64,000 nucleotides of DNA from Shewanella vesiculosa (GCF_021560015.1 NZ_CP073588.1:3224001-3288000), one strand, 5' to 3'. Positions 1 to 10,151 are shown, numbered from the stretch's first letter. Numbers and translations: made by a program. Notes: generated by a model from the sequence alone, not told the origin.

Positions 1-4
1 CAAA

Positions 5-26
5 AAAGCCTTCAAACGAAGGCTTT
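5..26 (-). terminator. Rho-independent terminator of the permease gene
   Basis: A 9-bp perfect stem (AAAGCCTTC / GAAGGCTTT) with a 4-nt loop. On the minus strand it is followed by a T run (the A run at 2-7). It lies about 35 bp past the stop of the minus-strand permease gene and should end the plsB-permease transcript. Confidence 0.85.
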
Positions 27-61
27 CTGAATAATTATGATTCGATTATAACAAGTTGCGG

Positions 62-1318
62 TTATTTAAATACCGGTAAGATATCTGCCATTGCCAGTAA
101 GTGACATGTTGCGGTCACTATCCCAAACAACACCACAAGCACAATCAGTGGCGTTCCGCCTGGCACCTTAAAGCCAACATAATCGGGATACTGCTGCCTC
201 ACTTTATAAGCCAGCAAAGCTGGAACAATCACAGCCCATATGGTGGCTGCAAGTGCAGCAAAACCAATGGCGAGGATAAACCCATTCGGAAAAAGCAAGC
301 CCAATATTGTTGGCGGGATAAACGTAACCGCTGCAGTCTTAATCCGTCCGGTGCGCGAATCATCAAAACCAAATAGATCTGCAAGGTAGTCAAACAGACC
401 TAATGTGACACCTAAAAATGATGATGCCACGGCAAGATTGGCAAACAGGGTCAACATGCTATCAAGCCATTGGCTGGCAATGACACCCGACAACGCTGCA
501 ACTAACACCCCAATATTACCGCCTTGGGCAATAACATCGGCAAACTGGCTGCGCTGAATATTACCCATAGTTGCCACTAACCAACACACATAAATCACTA
601 ATGCGATCGTGGTTCCGCTAATGATGGCCTTAACAATGGTTTTAGCATCTTTACCGTAATATTTAACTAAACTGGGTACGTTACCGTGATAACCAAAACT
701 GGCTAAGCCAAAAGGAATCGCAGCGAGCAGATAAGGTAAGTAACGCGACTCACCATCGGGTGATACCAGTTTCACGGTATCGATATCGATCAATAAATTA
801 CCAATGGCCAAGAAGAAGGTAATGACCATGCCACCAAGCATGATGGTGGTAATGCGATCAACCGCTTTAGTACTGACAAATACCACTAGCGCCAGCACCA
901 CGGCAAACACTAACCCTGCCACACTCTGAGGTAGACTGACACCCAATGCCGATAAACTGTGATTAACAATCGATCCGCCACCACTGATATAGGCATAAGT
1001 TAAAATGTACAAAACAAAGGCTATAGAGACACCGTTAATGACTCGCCAAAACTGCCCTAGGGTTACTCGAGTTAAGGTATCGAAACTGTCACCGGGTTCA
1101 AAATGCAAGTTAGCTTCTAATAACAGCAAACCCGACATTAGCATGCAAAACCAGACGCCGAGCAACATCGCTATTGAGTAACCAAACCACATCCCTGCAC
1201 CAACAACTGGCAAGGAAAACATTCCCGCACCCACTGTAGTGCCAGCAATGATCATCGCCCCACCCAATACTGACTTACCACTAGTGCGATGCTTGGCCGC
1301 ATTCATATGGTTTGCCAT
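62..1318 (-). CDS. Aromatic amino acid permease (HAAAP family, Mtr/TyrP type)
   Basis: An inner-membrane protein of 418 aa that probably imports tryptophan or tyrosine by proton symport. The N-terminus has the glycine-rich first helix typical of the family (GGAMIIAGTTVGAGMFSLP, residues about 19-37), followed by about eleven hydrophobic segments, and the length matches Mtr/TyrP proteins. Its ATG overlaps the plsB stop codon (TAATG), so translation is probably coupled to plsB. A second in-frame ATG five codons in is an alternative start. The family is clear; which aromatic amino acid is carried cannot be read from the sequence. Confidence 0.85.
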   Translation of the reverse strand: MANHMNAAKHRTSGKSVLGGAMIIAGTTVGAGMFSLPVVGAGMWFGYSIAMLLGVWFCMLMSGLLLLEANLHFEPGDSFDTLTRVTLGQFWRVINGVSIAFVLYILTYAYISGGGSIVNHSLSALGVSLPQSVAGLVFAVVLALVVFVSTKAVDRITTIMLGGMVITFFLAIGNLLIDIDTVKLVSPDGESRYLPYLLAAIPFGLASFGYHGNVPSLVKYYGKDAKTIVKAIISGTTIALVIYVCWLVATMGNIQRSQFADVIAQGGNIGVLVAALSGVIASQWLDSMLTLFANLAVASSFLGVTLGLFDYLADLFGFDDSRTGRIKTAAVTFIPPTILGLLFPNGFILAIGFAALAATIWAVIVPALLAYKVRQQYPDYVGFKVPGGTPLIVLVVLFGIVTATCHLLAMADILPVFK

Positions 1319-3741
1319 TATTGTCCGTGCTCCGCATCCACACTGTCTACTATGGTTTGTTTCACTGACGAACTCAGTAACTTGTTGGCATGATCTCGAA
1401 TTCTGATCACTTCGTCACGATGTTCAACACTGCATAAGTAACCTAGTTCTTTTAACTTAACACTCAAGGTGTTATACAGTTTTTTGTCATAAAACTCTGG
1501 AGCGGTAATCCCATGAAGTGCGCCTAGTCGTTGGGCCAACAAGTGACTGTCGGTTTCAAGAGCAGAACGTTCAAGCTCAGGCTTTATCGCCAGTAAATTG
1601 AAAATAATGGCATAACGCTGCAAGGTCTCACTGATCGTTTCTGCCAGAAGTAACACTTGGGTAATATGACGAGGCGTGATGACAAAGTTATCATTGTCGC
1701 TCAACAAACCTTGCTCAAGCATAAAGTCTAAAACGCCATCAACATATTTAGGCACATCATCAATGCCCATAAATAACTCTGCTTTCAACAATGGATAAAA
1801 ATCCATCACGATGGCATGAATGCGCGCACGATCGCAGTCATCATAGCGCAATAAACAACTGGCAATTAATGAAGGTATCGCCATTAAATGAATAATATTA
1901 TTACGGTAATAACTCATGGTGATGGCAATTTTTTCATCAACAGAAATAATCTCACCAATAGAGTCTTTGGTACTAACAAACTTATTTAACGACAAACAAT
2001 GATCAACAATCGACTTACCATCACCCTCGGCGACCGATGCGTAATCGGTATAAGGTACGGTTTTCAATAAGGCTAAATACAGATCAAGTTGGCGTTCTAA
2101 CTGACTTCTTTCTAATGCATTTTGCTCTGAGGCTAATAACACTAAACTGGTTAATGTTACCGAGCTCGCGGCGGCAGCACCGTTAATATTGGTCATCACG
2201 CGGTTAGCGAGTAAATTAACCGATGGAGTGAACCACGATGGTTTTTGATCAGGCTCTTTCGCCAGTTCGCTTCGCCATTCTGGCGCTTGTTGATTTAAGA
2301 AGTGCTGTAAGTTAATCGGCTCACCAAAATTAACATAACCTTGGCCAAAGTTGCCGAGTTTACGCAGCGCACCAAATAACTGCCAAACAGATTCTTTTTT
2401 CTTTTTCTTGCCGCTTAATTCTTTGTGGTAAGTGGCCACTTCCATCACATGATCATAACCTAAATATACTGGTACTAACGTCACTGGGCGCTCTATGCCG
2501 CGTAGTACACTGTTTATGGTCATTGCCAACATGCCGGTTTTAGGCGCAAGTAAACGCCCTGTACGCGAACGCCCACCTTCGGTGAAATACTCAACCGAAT
2601 AACCTTTAGCAAATAATTGATCTAAATACTCACGAAATACTGCGGTATACAGTTTATTACCATTAAAGCTGCGGCGGATGAAGAATGCTCCACCACGGCG
2701 GAACATTGGCCCTGCTGGCCAAAAGTTCAGGTTAATACCGGCCGCAATATGCGGCGGAACCATACCCTGATAATACAAAATGTATGACAGCAACAAGTAA
2801 TCCATATGGCTGCGATGACAAGGTACGTAGACAATTTCATGGCCATCATGGTGAAGCTGTCTTACCTGTTCAGCACCTTTGATATTGATACCGCTATATA
2901 ATTTATTCCATAACCAAGTGAGAAAACGCTCGGCAATGCGCACTAAACTATCTGAATAGTCCGCGGCAATTTCATCGAGGTATTCAATCGCAGTTTCACG
3001 GGCTTTTTCAGGGGATACTTTTTTGTTGACCGCTTCTTCTTCAATTGCCTTTTTAATTGAATCTGACTTTAATAAAGAGGCAAATAGCATTTGACGATTA
3101 GGTAATTGTGGCCCTGTCATAACTTTACGTTGGCGACGGAAATGTACTCGCGCGACACGGGTTAATTTATGCGCAATTCTTTTATCTGTACCGTGCTCAT
3201 CAGCCATATGGCGCAGCGATAACGCATTAGAAAACTGCACAAAATTATGTCGCCCTAAAAATAAAATCATCAGCCACTTACGTAACCAAGTTGGGTTTTC
3301 TCTTTCAAAAACAGCCGCTGTCATGCTGTCTTCTTCCTTACCAGGAGTTCGTCCCCAATAAAGACAAACTGGCACTAATTGAATATCGAGGTCAGCATTC
3401 TCACTATGAAGCGATAATAAACGGGTAAAATAATTAAGGAACTTCTCACCACTTTCACGTTTACCAAATAGAGGTTTACGCCCCTCTAAACACACCACTC
3501 GAGGCACTCTTAAACCATCAAGCTGTAACGGCTCATAAGGACTTGGCATACCAAATCCTTCAGTGATTTCGCTCAAGGCGGCAATATCACTAATAGATTC
3601 CGTTTTCATCAAATAAACCAAGGGCTTGGTCGGATCTATATTGAGGTCATCAAACGGATCATGGGGCACCACAATGGTCTGTACCATCCATTTCTGAACC
3701 CATTTTAATGCTTGTAAAAATATTGAATCTGGTTTTGACAT
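1318..3741 (-). CDS. plsB: Glycerol-3-phosphate acyltransferase PlsB
   Basis: Transfers an acyl chain to position 1 of glycerol-3-phosphate, the first step of phospholipid synthesis, at the inner membrane. The acyltransferase HX4D motif is present ([10 protein letters not shown], about residue 306), followed by the conserved NLNFWPAGP block and the FFIRR and [10 protein letters not shown] motifs. The open frame extends upstream to 3798, but the ATG at 3741 (MSKPDSIF) gives 807 aa, the same length as E. coli PlsB, so it is preferred. It diverges from lexA across about 260 bp and is coupled to the downstream permease gene. Confidence 0.95.
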   Translation of the reverse strand: MSKPDSIFLQALKWVQKWMVQTIVVPHDPFDDLNIDPTKPLVYLMKTESISDIAALSEITEGFGMPSPYEPLQLDGLRVPRVVCLEGRKPLFGKRESGEKFLNYFTRLLSLHSENADLDIQLVPVCLYWGRTPGKEEDSMTAAVFERENPTWLRKWLMILFLGRHNFVQFSNALSLRHMADEHGTDKRIAHKLTRVARVHFRRQRKVMTGPQLPNRQMLFASLLKSDSIKKAIEEEAVNKKVSPEKARETAIEYLDEIAADYSDSLVRIAERFLTWLWNKLYSGINIKGAEQVRQLHHDGHEIVYVPCHRSHMDYLLLSYILYYQGMVPPHIAAGINLNFWPAGPMFRRGGAFFIRRSFNGNKLYTAVFREYLDQLFAKGYSVEYFTEGGRSRTGRLLAPKTGMLAMTINSVLRGIERPVTLVPVYLGYDHVMEVATYHKELSGKKKKKESVWQLFGALRKLGNFGQGYVNFGEPINLQHFLNQQAPEWRSELAKEPDQKPSWFTPSVNLLANRVMTNINGAAAASSVTLTSLVLLASEQNALERSQLERQLDLYLALLKTVPYTDYASVAEGDGKSIVDHCLSLNKFVSTKDSIGEIISVDEKIAITMSYYRNNIIHLMAIPSLIASCLLRYDDCDRARIHAIVMDFYPLLKAELFMGIDDVPKYVDGVLDFMLEQGLLSDNDNFVITPRHITQVLLLAETISETLQRYAIIFNLLAIKPELERSALETDSHLLAQRLGALHGITAPEFYDKKLYNTLSVKLKELGYLCSVEHRDEVIRIRDHANKLLSSSVKQTIVDSVDAEHGQ

Positions 3742-3962
3742 GGTTATTTTCGCAACATAAGCCATTGTAATATTGTCGTATAGGATACCAGAAACCACCC
3801 TGCTTACACTATCTGGCCGACTTATCTTTACGTGTAAGCTCTCACTTTAAGACATAGTGCAAGATAAAACATATATAATAACTAATAAAAACATTTATTT
3901 AAGTTACAAAAAGCCAATAAAACACAAAAAATAGTTGGTTAATACTTGCACGAACACAAACA

Positions 3963-3978
3963 CTGTATATAATGACAG
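3963..3978 (+). promoter_or_regulatory. LexA operator (SOS box 1)
   Basis: CTGTATATAATGACAG fits the gammaproteobacterial SOS consensus CTGT-N8-ACAG, with an alternating AT core. It lies 43 bp upstream of the lexA ATG, so LexA probably represses its own operon here. Confidence 0.93.
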
Positions 3979-3981
3979 TCA

Positions 3982-3997
3982 CTGTATAAAAAGACAG
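3982..3997 (+). promoter_or_regulatory. LexA operator (SOS box 2)
   Basis: CTGTATAAAAAGACAG is a second CTGT-N8-ACAG site. It starts 19 bp after the first, with only 3 bp between them, so two LexA dimers would bind nearly the same helical face. It ends 8 bp before the lexA start and overlaps the leader. Confidence 0.92.
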
Positions 3998-4005
3998 GAA
4001 TCATC

Positions 4006-4620
4006 ATGAGACCGTTAACGCCGCGCCAAGCAGAAATATTAGACTTAATTAAAAACAATATCGCCGAAACAGGTATGCCACCCACTCGTGCTGAAATTGC
4101 GAAACGTCTTGGCTTTAAAAGTGCTAATGCTGCCGAAGAGCATTTAAAAGCATTAGCCAAAAAAGGCTTTATCGAGATCATGCCTGGAACCTCTCGAGGT
4201 ATTCGCTTACCTCATGAAGAACAGATTGAAACCGGTTTGCCTCTGATTGGACAAGTTGCAGCTGGTGAGCCTATTTTGGCTCAAGAACACGTTGAACAGT
4301 ATTATCAAGTCGACCCGAGCATGTTTAAACCTGCCGCAGACTTTCTGTTGCGCGTTCGTGGTGACAGCATGAAGAACATCGGTATTTTAGAAGGCGATTT
4401 ACTCGCGGTTCATAAAATGCAACAAGCACGTAATGGCCAAGTCGTAGTAGCGCGTGTTGATGATGACGTCACCGTAAAACGATTTGAACAAAAAGGTAAT
4501 GTGATTTATCTGCACGCAGAAAATGACGATTACACCCCGATTAAAGTTGATTTAAGTTGCCAAAGCCTAACCATCGAAGGGCTTGCCGTTGGCGTTATCC
4601 GTAATGGAGATTGGTTATGA
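4006..4620 (+). CDS. lexA: SOS repressor LexA
   Basis: Represses DNA-damage genes and cleaves itself when RecA is activated. The protein has 204 aa: an N-terminal winged helix (residues 1-65), the Ala86-Gly87 cleavage site in VAAGEP, and an S24-type protease domain with the Ser121 (GDSM) and Lys158 (VTVKRF) dyad. These positions are all shifted by two relative to E. coli (84/85, 119, 156). Two SOS boxes lie directly upstream. The stop overlaps the start of sulA (ATGA), so the two are cotranscribed. Confidence 0.98.
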   Translation: MRPLTPRQAEILDLIKNNIAETGMPPTRAEIAKRLGFKSANAAEEHLKALAKKGFIEIMPGTSRGIRLPHEEQIETGLPLIGQVAAGEPILAQEHVEQYYQVDPSMFKPAADFLLRVRGDSMKNIGILEGDLLAVHKMQQARNGQVVVARVDDDVTVKRFEQKGNVIYLHAENDDYTPIKVDLSCQSLTIEGLAVGVIRNGDWL

Positions 4621-5123
4621 ACAAACTAATGGGCATCGCGCCACGTCACCCAGGCTTATGGGTAGATTTAGCTGAAACAGAATTGCATGGCAACCAAACC
4701 ATTCGCACATTACAAACAGTCACCCAAGGTGAAGCTGAGTTGAGCCAGTTGTGTAGTCAACTCGCCACATTGAGCCAACAAGGTCGATGGATTGTGTTAA
4801 TTAGCCCACCACACATTGGCTATAAACATATGCTGGCAAATGCTGGCGTGAGAATGGACCGTATTTTACTGGTGCACACTAAAGACGAAGTCGAAACCTT
4901 ATGGGCGATGGAAAAAGCGCTTACCAGTGGAACATCAAGTGCTGTCGTCACTTGGACAAGCTCACTTGACGCTCGTGATAGTCGTCGATTAGAAATTGTG
5001 GCTAAAAGTGCACGGGCTTTAGGTGTGGTAATTGAGGATGTGAATGCTCACTTACCTCACAAACATCAACTTGTTAGCCCTACATTAATAAATGGAACAA
5101 GTAATTTTTGCTCATTTCACTAA
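4617..5123 (+). CDS. sulA: Cell division inhibitor SulA
   Basis: Blocks FtsZ polymerisation during the SOS response. The core [20 protein letters not shown] and the following RILLVH and [10 protein letters not shown] segments are typical of SulA. The ATG at 4617 overlaps the lexA stop by 4 nt and is preceded by GGAGA at good distance; a TTG two codons upstream is less likely. The protein has 168 aa, and its C-terminus (after about residue 140) is less conserved and may be a Lon-recognised tail. It is cotranscribed with lexA, so it is controlled by the two upstream SOS boxes and not by its own. Confidence 0.93.
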   Translation: MNKLMGIAPRHPGLWVDLAETELHGNQTIRTLQTVTQGEAELSQLCSQLATLSQQGRWIVLISPPHIGYKHMLANAGVRMDRILLVHTKDEVETLWAMEKALTSGTSSAVVTWTSSLDARDSRRLEIVAKSARALGVVIEDVNAHLPHKHQLVSPTLINGTSNFCSFH

Positions 5124-5142
5124 GCATTAACCCTTACTTACC

Positions 5143-5173
5143 AAGCCCTGTATTGAATTCAGGGCTTTTTTTT
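5143..5173 (+). terminator. Terminator of lexA-sulA
   Basis: An 8-bp stem (AAGCCCTG / CAGGGCTT) with a 9-nt loop, followed directly by a run of T. It starts about 20 bp after the sulA stop. Confidence 0.9.
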
Positions 5174-5519
5174 CATCTTTTTTCAGTCAATTAGCCAACA
5201 AAGTGATCTTGATCAATGTTTAATCTACAGCTAATGTTGTTCCCAAGGATGAAATATTATTCATCTTTAATTGGACATGAATGACAGTGATTAAGATTAC
5301 TTTCAGACAAATGAGCCAACTCAATATTGATAAGTTCAGTAGTAGGTACAAGCGTGGTGCACCGCTAATAATAAAACCGTAAACAATCTGTTTACTGCCA
5401 CCAAGGTACTTTGAGGTCATCAAACTTTTTTCGGGAACCGAAAAGTTTGCATAGAGCAGAGAATTACTGTGTGACTTTTCTTTGTAATTGCTATTTGCAA
5501 TGAACAGAGGAGCAGTCTT
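5174..5519 (+). promoter_or_regulatory. Control region of the cox operon, no gene
   Basis: About 345 bp between the sulA terminator and coxB. A minus-strand open frame (5220-5528) crosses it but has no recognisable domain and overlaps the coxB start, so I do not call it. The stretch holds an FNR-like box near its 5' end and ends with a strong AGAGGAG ribosome site for coxB. No convincing -35/-10 pair was picked out by eye. Confidence 0.5.
5203..5216 (+). promoter_or_regulatory. FNR/EtrA-like box upstream of cox
   Basis: GTGATCTTGATCAA matches the FNR consensus TTGAT-N4-ATCAA with one mismatch. It lies about 305 bp upstream of coxB and is the only such site seen in the gap. FNR-family control of aerobic oxidases by oxygen is established in gammaproteobacteria; its role here is inferred. 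CRP, whose half-site is related, is an alternative. Confidence 0.5.
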
Positions 5520-7109
5520 GTGAAGCAATGGTGGTATTGTTTACTGGTGGTGTTTATAGCACTTCCGCTTGGGGCATCAGAAATGTCCCTCAACATGACT
5601 CAAGGCGTGACAGATATCAGTGGTAAGGTTTATGGCCTCCACATGACGATACTTTATATCTGTTGTGCCATTGGGTTAGTGGTGTTTGGGATCATGATTT
5701 ATTCAATGATTTACCATCGCAAATCAAAAGGCGCTGTTGCGGCAAATTTTCACGAAAGTACTAAAGTGGAAATAGCTTGGACCGTCATTCCTTTCATCAT
5801 CTTAATCGCCATGGCTATTCCAGCCACTAAAACCTTAATTGCCATGGAAGACCCCAGCAATGCGGATCTCACCATCAAAATTACTGGGTCGCAGTGGAAA
5901 TGGCATTACAGCTATTTTGATAAAGACATCGAATTTTACAGCACATTATCGACCCCCAGAGATCAAATCGATGGCATAGAGGCTAAAGGAGAGCATTATC
6001 TTCTTGAAGTCGATAAACCACTCGTACTGCCCATTAACCAAAAAGTGCGTTTTTTAATGACATCAGATGATGTGATCCACTCATGGTGGGTTCCGGCTTT
6101 TGCGGTTAAAAAAGATGCCAATCCAGGCTTTATTAATGAAGCATGGACCCGCATTGATAAGCCCGGAATTTATCGTGGCCAATGTGCCGAATTGTGCGGT
6201 AAAGACCATGGATTTATGCCAATTGTGGTGCAAGCCTTATCAGAGACAGATTTTGATAACTGGTTAGTAGAGCAAAAGCAACTGGCCAGTAATGCCGCTG
6301 CTGCTGCGGCTGCATCACTGTCACAAACCTTATCTCTTGAAGAGTTAACCACCCAAGGCGAACAGATCTATCTTGCTCGTTGCGCCGCTTGTCACCAACC
6401 TAATGGTGCGGGCCTTCCAGGTGTATTCCCATCACTAATTGGCAGTCCTATCATAAAAGGCCCTGTTGCAGGTCACCTCAACATCGTCTTAAACGGTAAA
6501 CCAGGAACCGCAATGCAAGCCTTTGCCAAGCAACTTACCGCCCAAGAGATTGCCGCAGTGATTACCTTTGAGCGTAATGCTTGGGGCAATAATACCGGTG
6601 ATGTTGTTCAAGCTGCTGATGTGAGTAATTTCTCTGGCGGCAATGAAGCAAGTACTGAAACAAATAAGACTGAAAGCACAATGGCCGCAACAGCAACTGA
6701 GAGCACCAATACTGCGACAGAAAAAGCGACTCAGGCTCTTGAAACCGTCGCAAAGGCTGTAACGCCAGAGGTTGTTGCCGTTGAAGATCTGCCCACCTTA
6801 ACCTTGGAGCAATTAATCACAGAAGGTGAGCAGGTTTATGCCACCACTTGCGCCGCATGTCATCAAGCCACTGGTGCTGGTTTGCCAGGCGCTTTCCCTT
6901 CACTTATTGGCAGCCCTGTGGTTAGCGGACCGGTTAGCGGACATATCGATATCGTTATGCACGGTAAACCAGGCACCGCGATGCAGGCATTTAGTAGTCA
7001 ACTTAGCCCACAAAAGATGGCCGCGGTGATTACTTATGAGCGCAATGCGTGGGGCAATAATTCTGGCGAGGCGGTGCAACCTGCCGATGTCGCTAGCCAT
7101 GGACAGTAG
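5520..7109 (+). CDS. coxB: caa3-type cytochrome c oxidase subunit II with two cytochrome c domains
   Basis: Accepts electrons into the CuA centre and passes them to heme a. The protein has 529 aa: a signal peptide (about 1-20), two membrane helices (about 38-60 and 82-105), a cupredoxin domain with the CuA loop CAELCGKDHGFM (about residues 222-233), then two class I cytochrome c domains with CAACH at about 287 and 443 and Met ligands in GTAMQAF. The two heme domains are near copies, both continuing with GAGLPG-FPSLIGSP, and are joined by an Ala/Thr/Glu-rich linker. The start is GTG, behind AGAGGAG. It is first in the cox operon, 9 bp before coxA. Confidence 0.95.
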   Translation: MKQWWYCLLVVFIALPLGASEMSLNMTQGVTDISGKVYGLHMTILYICCAIGLVVFGIMIYSMIYHRKSKGAVAANFHESTKVEIAWTVIPFIILIAMAIPATKTLIAMEDPSNADLTIKITGSQWKWHYSYFDKDIEFYSTLSTPRDQIDGIEAKGEHYLLEVDKPLVLPINQKVRFLMTSDDVIHSWWVPAFAVKKDANPGFINEAWTRIDKPGIYRGQCAELCGKDHGFMPIVVQALSETDFDNWLVEQKQLASNAAAAAAASLSQTLSLEELTTQGEQIYLARCAACHQPNGAGLPGVFPSLIGSPIIKGPVAGHLNIVLNGKPGTAMQAFAKQLTAQEIAAVITFERNAWGNNTGDVVQAADVSNFSGGNEASTETNKTESTMAATATESTNTATEKATQALETVAKAVTPEVVAVEDLPTLTLEQLITEGEQVYATTCAACHQATGAGLPGAFPSLIGSPVVSGPVSGHIDIVMHGKPGTAMQAFSSQLSPQKMAAVITYERNAWGNNSGEAVQPADVASHGQ

Positions 7110-7118
7110 GGGAAGACA

Positions 7119-8714
7119 ATGAGCACAACAACGCACGATACACTAGCTACCGCTCATGATGATCATCATCACGGAGCGCCGAAAGGGCTCATGCGCTGGC
7201 TACTCACAACTAATCATAAAGATATCGGTTCGCTGTACTTATGGTTTAGTTTTATTATGTTTCTCACTGGTGGCGCCATGGCAATGGTCATTCGGGCAGA
7301 GTTATTTCAGCCTGGATTACAGCTAGTAGAACCTAACTTTTTTAATCAAATGACCACGGTTCATGGTCTTATCATGGTATTTGGCGCAGTGATGCCGGCT
7401 TTTACCGGATTAGCTAACTGGTTAATTCCGATGATGATCGGTGCACCAGATATGGCTTTACCGCGGATGAATAATTGGAGCTTTTGGATTTTACCGTTCG
7501 CGTTTACCATATTACTCAGTTCGCTATTCATGGAAGGCGGTGGTCCTAACTTTGGTTGGACATTCTACGCACCGCTATCAACCACTTATAGCCCTGATAG
7601 CACCGCTCTATTTGTATTCGCCATCCATATCATGGGTATCAGCTCGATAATGGGCGCGATTAACGTTATCGTAACCATTGTTAACTTGCGCGCTCCTGGC
7701 ATGACATGGATGAAACTGCCTTTGTTTGTGTGGACTTGGTTAATTACTGCCTTTTTATTAATTGCGGTGATGCCTGTGCTCGCAGGCGCAGTGACTATGG
7801 TGTTAACCGACAAGTTTTTCGGTACCAGCTTTTTCGATGCTGCAGGTGGCGGTGACCCAGTGATGTTCCAGCATATTTTCTGGTTCTTCGGTCACCCAGA
7901 AGTTTACATCATGATTTTACCCTCATTCGGCATTATCTCCGCCATTATACCGACCTTTAGCCGCAAGAAATTGTTTGGCTATTCCTCTATGGTTTACGCT
8001 ACTGCCAGTATTGCTGTGCTGTCGTTCTTAGTATGGGCACATCATATGTTTACCACAGGCATGCCAGTATTCGCCGAGTTGTTTTTCATGTATTGCACCA
8101 TGCTAATTGCGGTTCCTACTGGGGTTAAGGTGTTTAATTGGGTAGCTACCATGTGGCGCGGTTCGATGACATTTGAAACACCAATGCTATTTGCGGTGGC
8201 GTTTATCATTCTGTTTACCATTGGTGGCTTTTCCGGTTTGATGCTGGCAATCACCCCTGCGGACTTTCAGTATCACGACACTTACTTTGTAGTGGCGCAT
8301 TTTCATTATGTACTGGTGACTGGGGCGATATTTTCCATTATGGCGGCGGCATATTATTGGCTGCCAAAATGGACCGGTAATATGTACAACGAAACCTTAG
8401 GCAAGTGGCATTTTTGGTGCTCAGTGATCTCTGTCAACGTGTTGTTTTTCCCAATGCACTTTTTAGGCTTGGCGGGTATGCCTCGTCGAATCCCAGATTA
8501 CGCAGTACAGTTTGCCGATGTGAATCAAATTGTTTCGATTGGTGGATTCGCATTTGGTTTATCGCAGTTTATTTTTCTCGCTGTGGTGCTCAAATGTATC
8601 AAAGGTGGCAAACCGGCTGGCGATAACCCTTGGGAAGCTGCAGAAGGTTTGGAATGGACCATTGCCAGTCCAGCGCCATATCACTCGTTTACCACTCCGC
8701 CGGAGATAAAGTGA
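7119..8714 (+). CDS. coxA: Cytochrome c oxidase subunit I
   Basis: The catalytic, proton-pumping subunit of the aa3 oxidase, holding heme a and the heme a3-CuB site. At 531 aa with about twelve helices, it carries the family histidines: VHGLIMVFG (about residue 80), HPEVYI (about 258, with the Tyr cross-linked to His in the family), AHHMFTTGM, and AHFHYVL (about 393). A short His-rich N-terminus precedes the first helix. ATG at 7119 follows GGGGAAG. It is intact, unlike the heme A synthesis genes downstream. Confidence 0.97.
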   Translation: MSTTTHDTLATAHDDHHHGAPKGLMRWLLTTNHKDIGSLYLWFSFIMFLTGGAMAMVIRAELFQPGLQLVEPNFFNQMTTVHGLIMVFGAVMPAFTGLANWLIPMMIGAPDMALPRMNNWSFWILPFAFTILLSSLFMEGGGPNFGWTFYAPLSTTYSPDSTALFVFAIHIMGISSIMGAINVIVTIVNLRAPGMTWMKLPLFVWTWLITAFLLIAVMPVLAGAVTMVLTDKFFGTSFFDAAGGGDPVMFQHIFWFFGHPEVYIMILPSFGIISAIIPTFSRKKLFGYSSMVYATASIAVLSFLVWAHHMFTTGMPVFAELFFMYCTMLIAVPTGVKVFNWVATMWRGSMTFETPMLFAVAFIILFTIGGFSGLMLAITPADFQYHDTYFVVAHFHYVLVTGAIFSIMAAAYYWLPKWTGNMYNETLGKWHFWCSVISVNVLFFPMHFLGLAGMPRRIPDYAVQFADVNQIVSIGGFAFGLSQFIFLAVVLKCIKGGKPAGDNPWEAAEGLEWTIASPAPYHSFTTPPEIK

Positions 8715-8715
8715 G

Positions 8716-9279
8716 ATGACACAGCCAACAAAATCAAATCGTAAGTTATTAATCATGCTGATTGCTGGATCAATTGGTATGTTTGGGTTTGGTTTTGCAT
8801 TGGTACCGCTTTATGACGTGCTCTGCGATACATTGGGTATTAATGGCAAAACCCAAAATAGCGCCAGTAGCTATGAAGCGGTAGTGGTTGATAAAAGCCG
8901 TACCGTTACCATTGAATTTGTGACCCAAGTTCAGTCAGATATGCCATGGGAATTTAGCCCTAAAGTTAACCAAATAAGCGTGCATCCTGGTGAGCTCACT
9001 CACGCACAATTTTTGGTTAAAAACCTGTCTGCACACGACACAGTAGGCCAAGCAATCCCTTCAGTATCACCTGGACAAGGAGCGGCGTACTTCAATAAAA
9101 CGGAATGTTTTTGCTTTAACCAACAACCCTTGGCCGCATCAGCAACAGCAGAATTACCATTGATTTTCTACGTGGACCCGGATTTACCCGCGTCTATTAA
9201 TACATTGACTCTCTCTTATACCCTCTATGACATCACCGATAAACAGACGATCGTCGTAGAGCAAGGAGCAGCAAAATGA
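8716..9279 (+). CDS. ctaG: Cytochrome c oxidase assembly protein CtaG (Cox11)
   Basis: Delivers copper to the CuB site of subunit I. The 187-aa protein has one N-terminal membrane helix (about residues 12-34, ending in the family motif VPLYDVLC) and a periplasmic Ig-like domain with the copper-binding motif ECFCFNQQPL (about residues 130-139). ATG is 1 nt after the coxA stop, and the gene overlaps coxC by 4 nt, so it is translated as part of the operon. Confidence 0.95.
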   Translation: MTQPTKSNRKLLIMLIAGSIGMFGFGFALVPLYDVLCDTLGINGKTQNSASSYEAVVVDKSRTVTIEFVTQVQSDMPWEFSPKVNQISVHPGELTHAQFLVKNLSAHDTVGQAIPSVSPGQGAAYFNKTECFCFNQQPLAASATAELPLIFYVDPDLPASINTLTLSYTLYDITDKQTIVVEQGAAK

Positions 9280-10151
9280 CCACAAAGTATCAAACTTATT
9301 ATGTGCCAAACCAAAGTGCTTGGCCGATAATCGGTGCTATAGGCTTATTTTTAATTGCATTTGGCGCAGGCACTTATGTACAACAATTAGCCACTGAAAA
9401 AACCTCAGGAAGTTACATATTAATCACTGGTTTTGCCGTGATTATCTTTATGATTTTTGGTTGGTTTAAAACCGTTATTGATGAATCAATGGCAGGACTT
9501 TACTCACCACAAATGGATCGTTCATTTAGGCAAGGAATGAGCTGGTTTATTTTTTCGGAGATTATGTTTTTTGGGGCTTTTTTTGGCGCATTATTTTATG
9601 CACGTATGATTTCAGTACCTTGGCTTGGTGGCGCATCGAACAATGCCATGACTCATGAGGTACTGTGGCCTGCCTTTGAAGCAATTTGGCCTTTGGTGAA
9701 AACACCTGATGGTAGTGCAACCGAGGCGATGCCATGGACGGGTTTGCCATTAATCAACACCATCATCCTGTTAACCTCATCGGTTACCTTGCACTTTTCC
9801 CACATCAATCTCGAAAAAGCCAATCGTAAGCCATTGATCATCTGGTTAGCGTTAACGGTGATGTTGGGGATTGCGTTTCTCAGTTTACAGGTCGAAGAAT
9901 ACAGCCATGCCTATCAAGAAATGGGCCTAACCCTGTCTTCAGGAGTGTACGGTAACACCTTCTTTTTATTAACCGGTTTTCACGGCATGCACGTGACGAT
10001 TGGTACCCTGTTCTTGATTATTTTATTACTCAGAATTATCAAGGGTCACTTTACCCCCGACAAACATTTCGCATTTCAAGCGGGTAGTTGGTATTGGCAC
10101 TTCGTTGATGTGGTTTGGTTATGCTTATTCATTTTTGTTTATGTGCTGTAA
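9276..10151 (+). CDS. coxC: Cytochrome c oxidase subunit III
   Basis: A structural subunit of the aa3 oxidase that helps keep proton uptake and the catalytic site stable. It has 291 aa with seven predicted helices, the family segments FSEIMFFGAFFGALF, HFSHINLEKA, LTGFHGMHVTIGTLF and a C-terminal WYWHFVDVVWL. The ATG overlaps ctaG (ATGA). It ends 7 bp from the stop of the convergent DUF2909 gene. Confidence 0.96.
   Translation: MTTKYQTYYVPNQSAWPIIGAIGLFLIAFGAGTYVQQLATEKTSGSYILITGFAVIIFMIFGWFKTVIDESMAGLYSPQMDRSFRQGMSWFIFSEIMFFGAFFGALFYARMISVPWLGGASNNAMTHEVLWPAFEAIWPLVKTPDGSATEAMPWTGLPLINTIILLTSSVTLHFSHINLEKANRKPLIIWLALTVMLGIAFLSLQVEEYSHAYQEMGLTLSSGVYGNTFFLLTGFHGMHVTIGTLFLIILLLRIIKGHFTPDKHFAFQAGSWYWHFVDVVWLCLFIFVYVL

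Noticed and set aside
3939..4181. 80-aa minus-strand frame across the lexA promoter
   Set aside because: Covers the SOS boxes and the lexA start on the opposite strand; shadow of lexA.
5220..5528. Minus-strand open frame of 102 aa upstream of coxB
   Set aside because: No domain, weak start, overlaps the coxB start and its strong ribosome site; the region is better read as a promoter.
6170..7136. Several short frames across the coxB cytochrome domains
   Set aside because: Shadows of the repeated domain; no start context.
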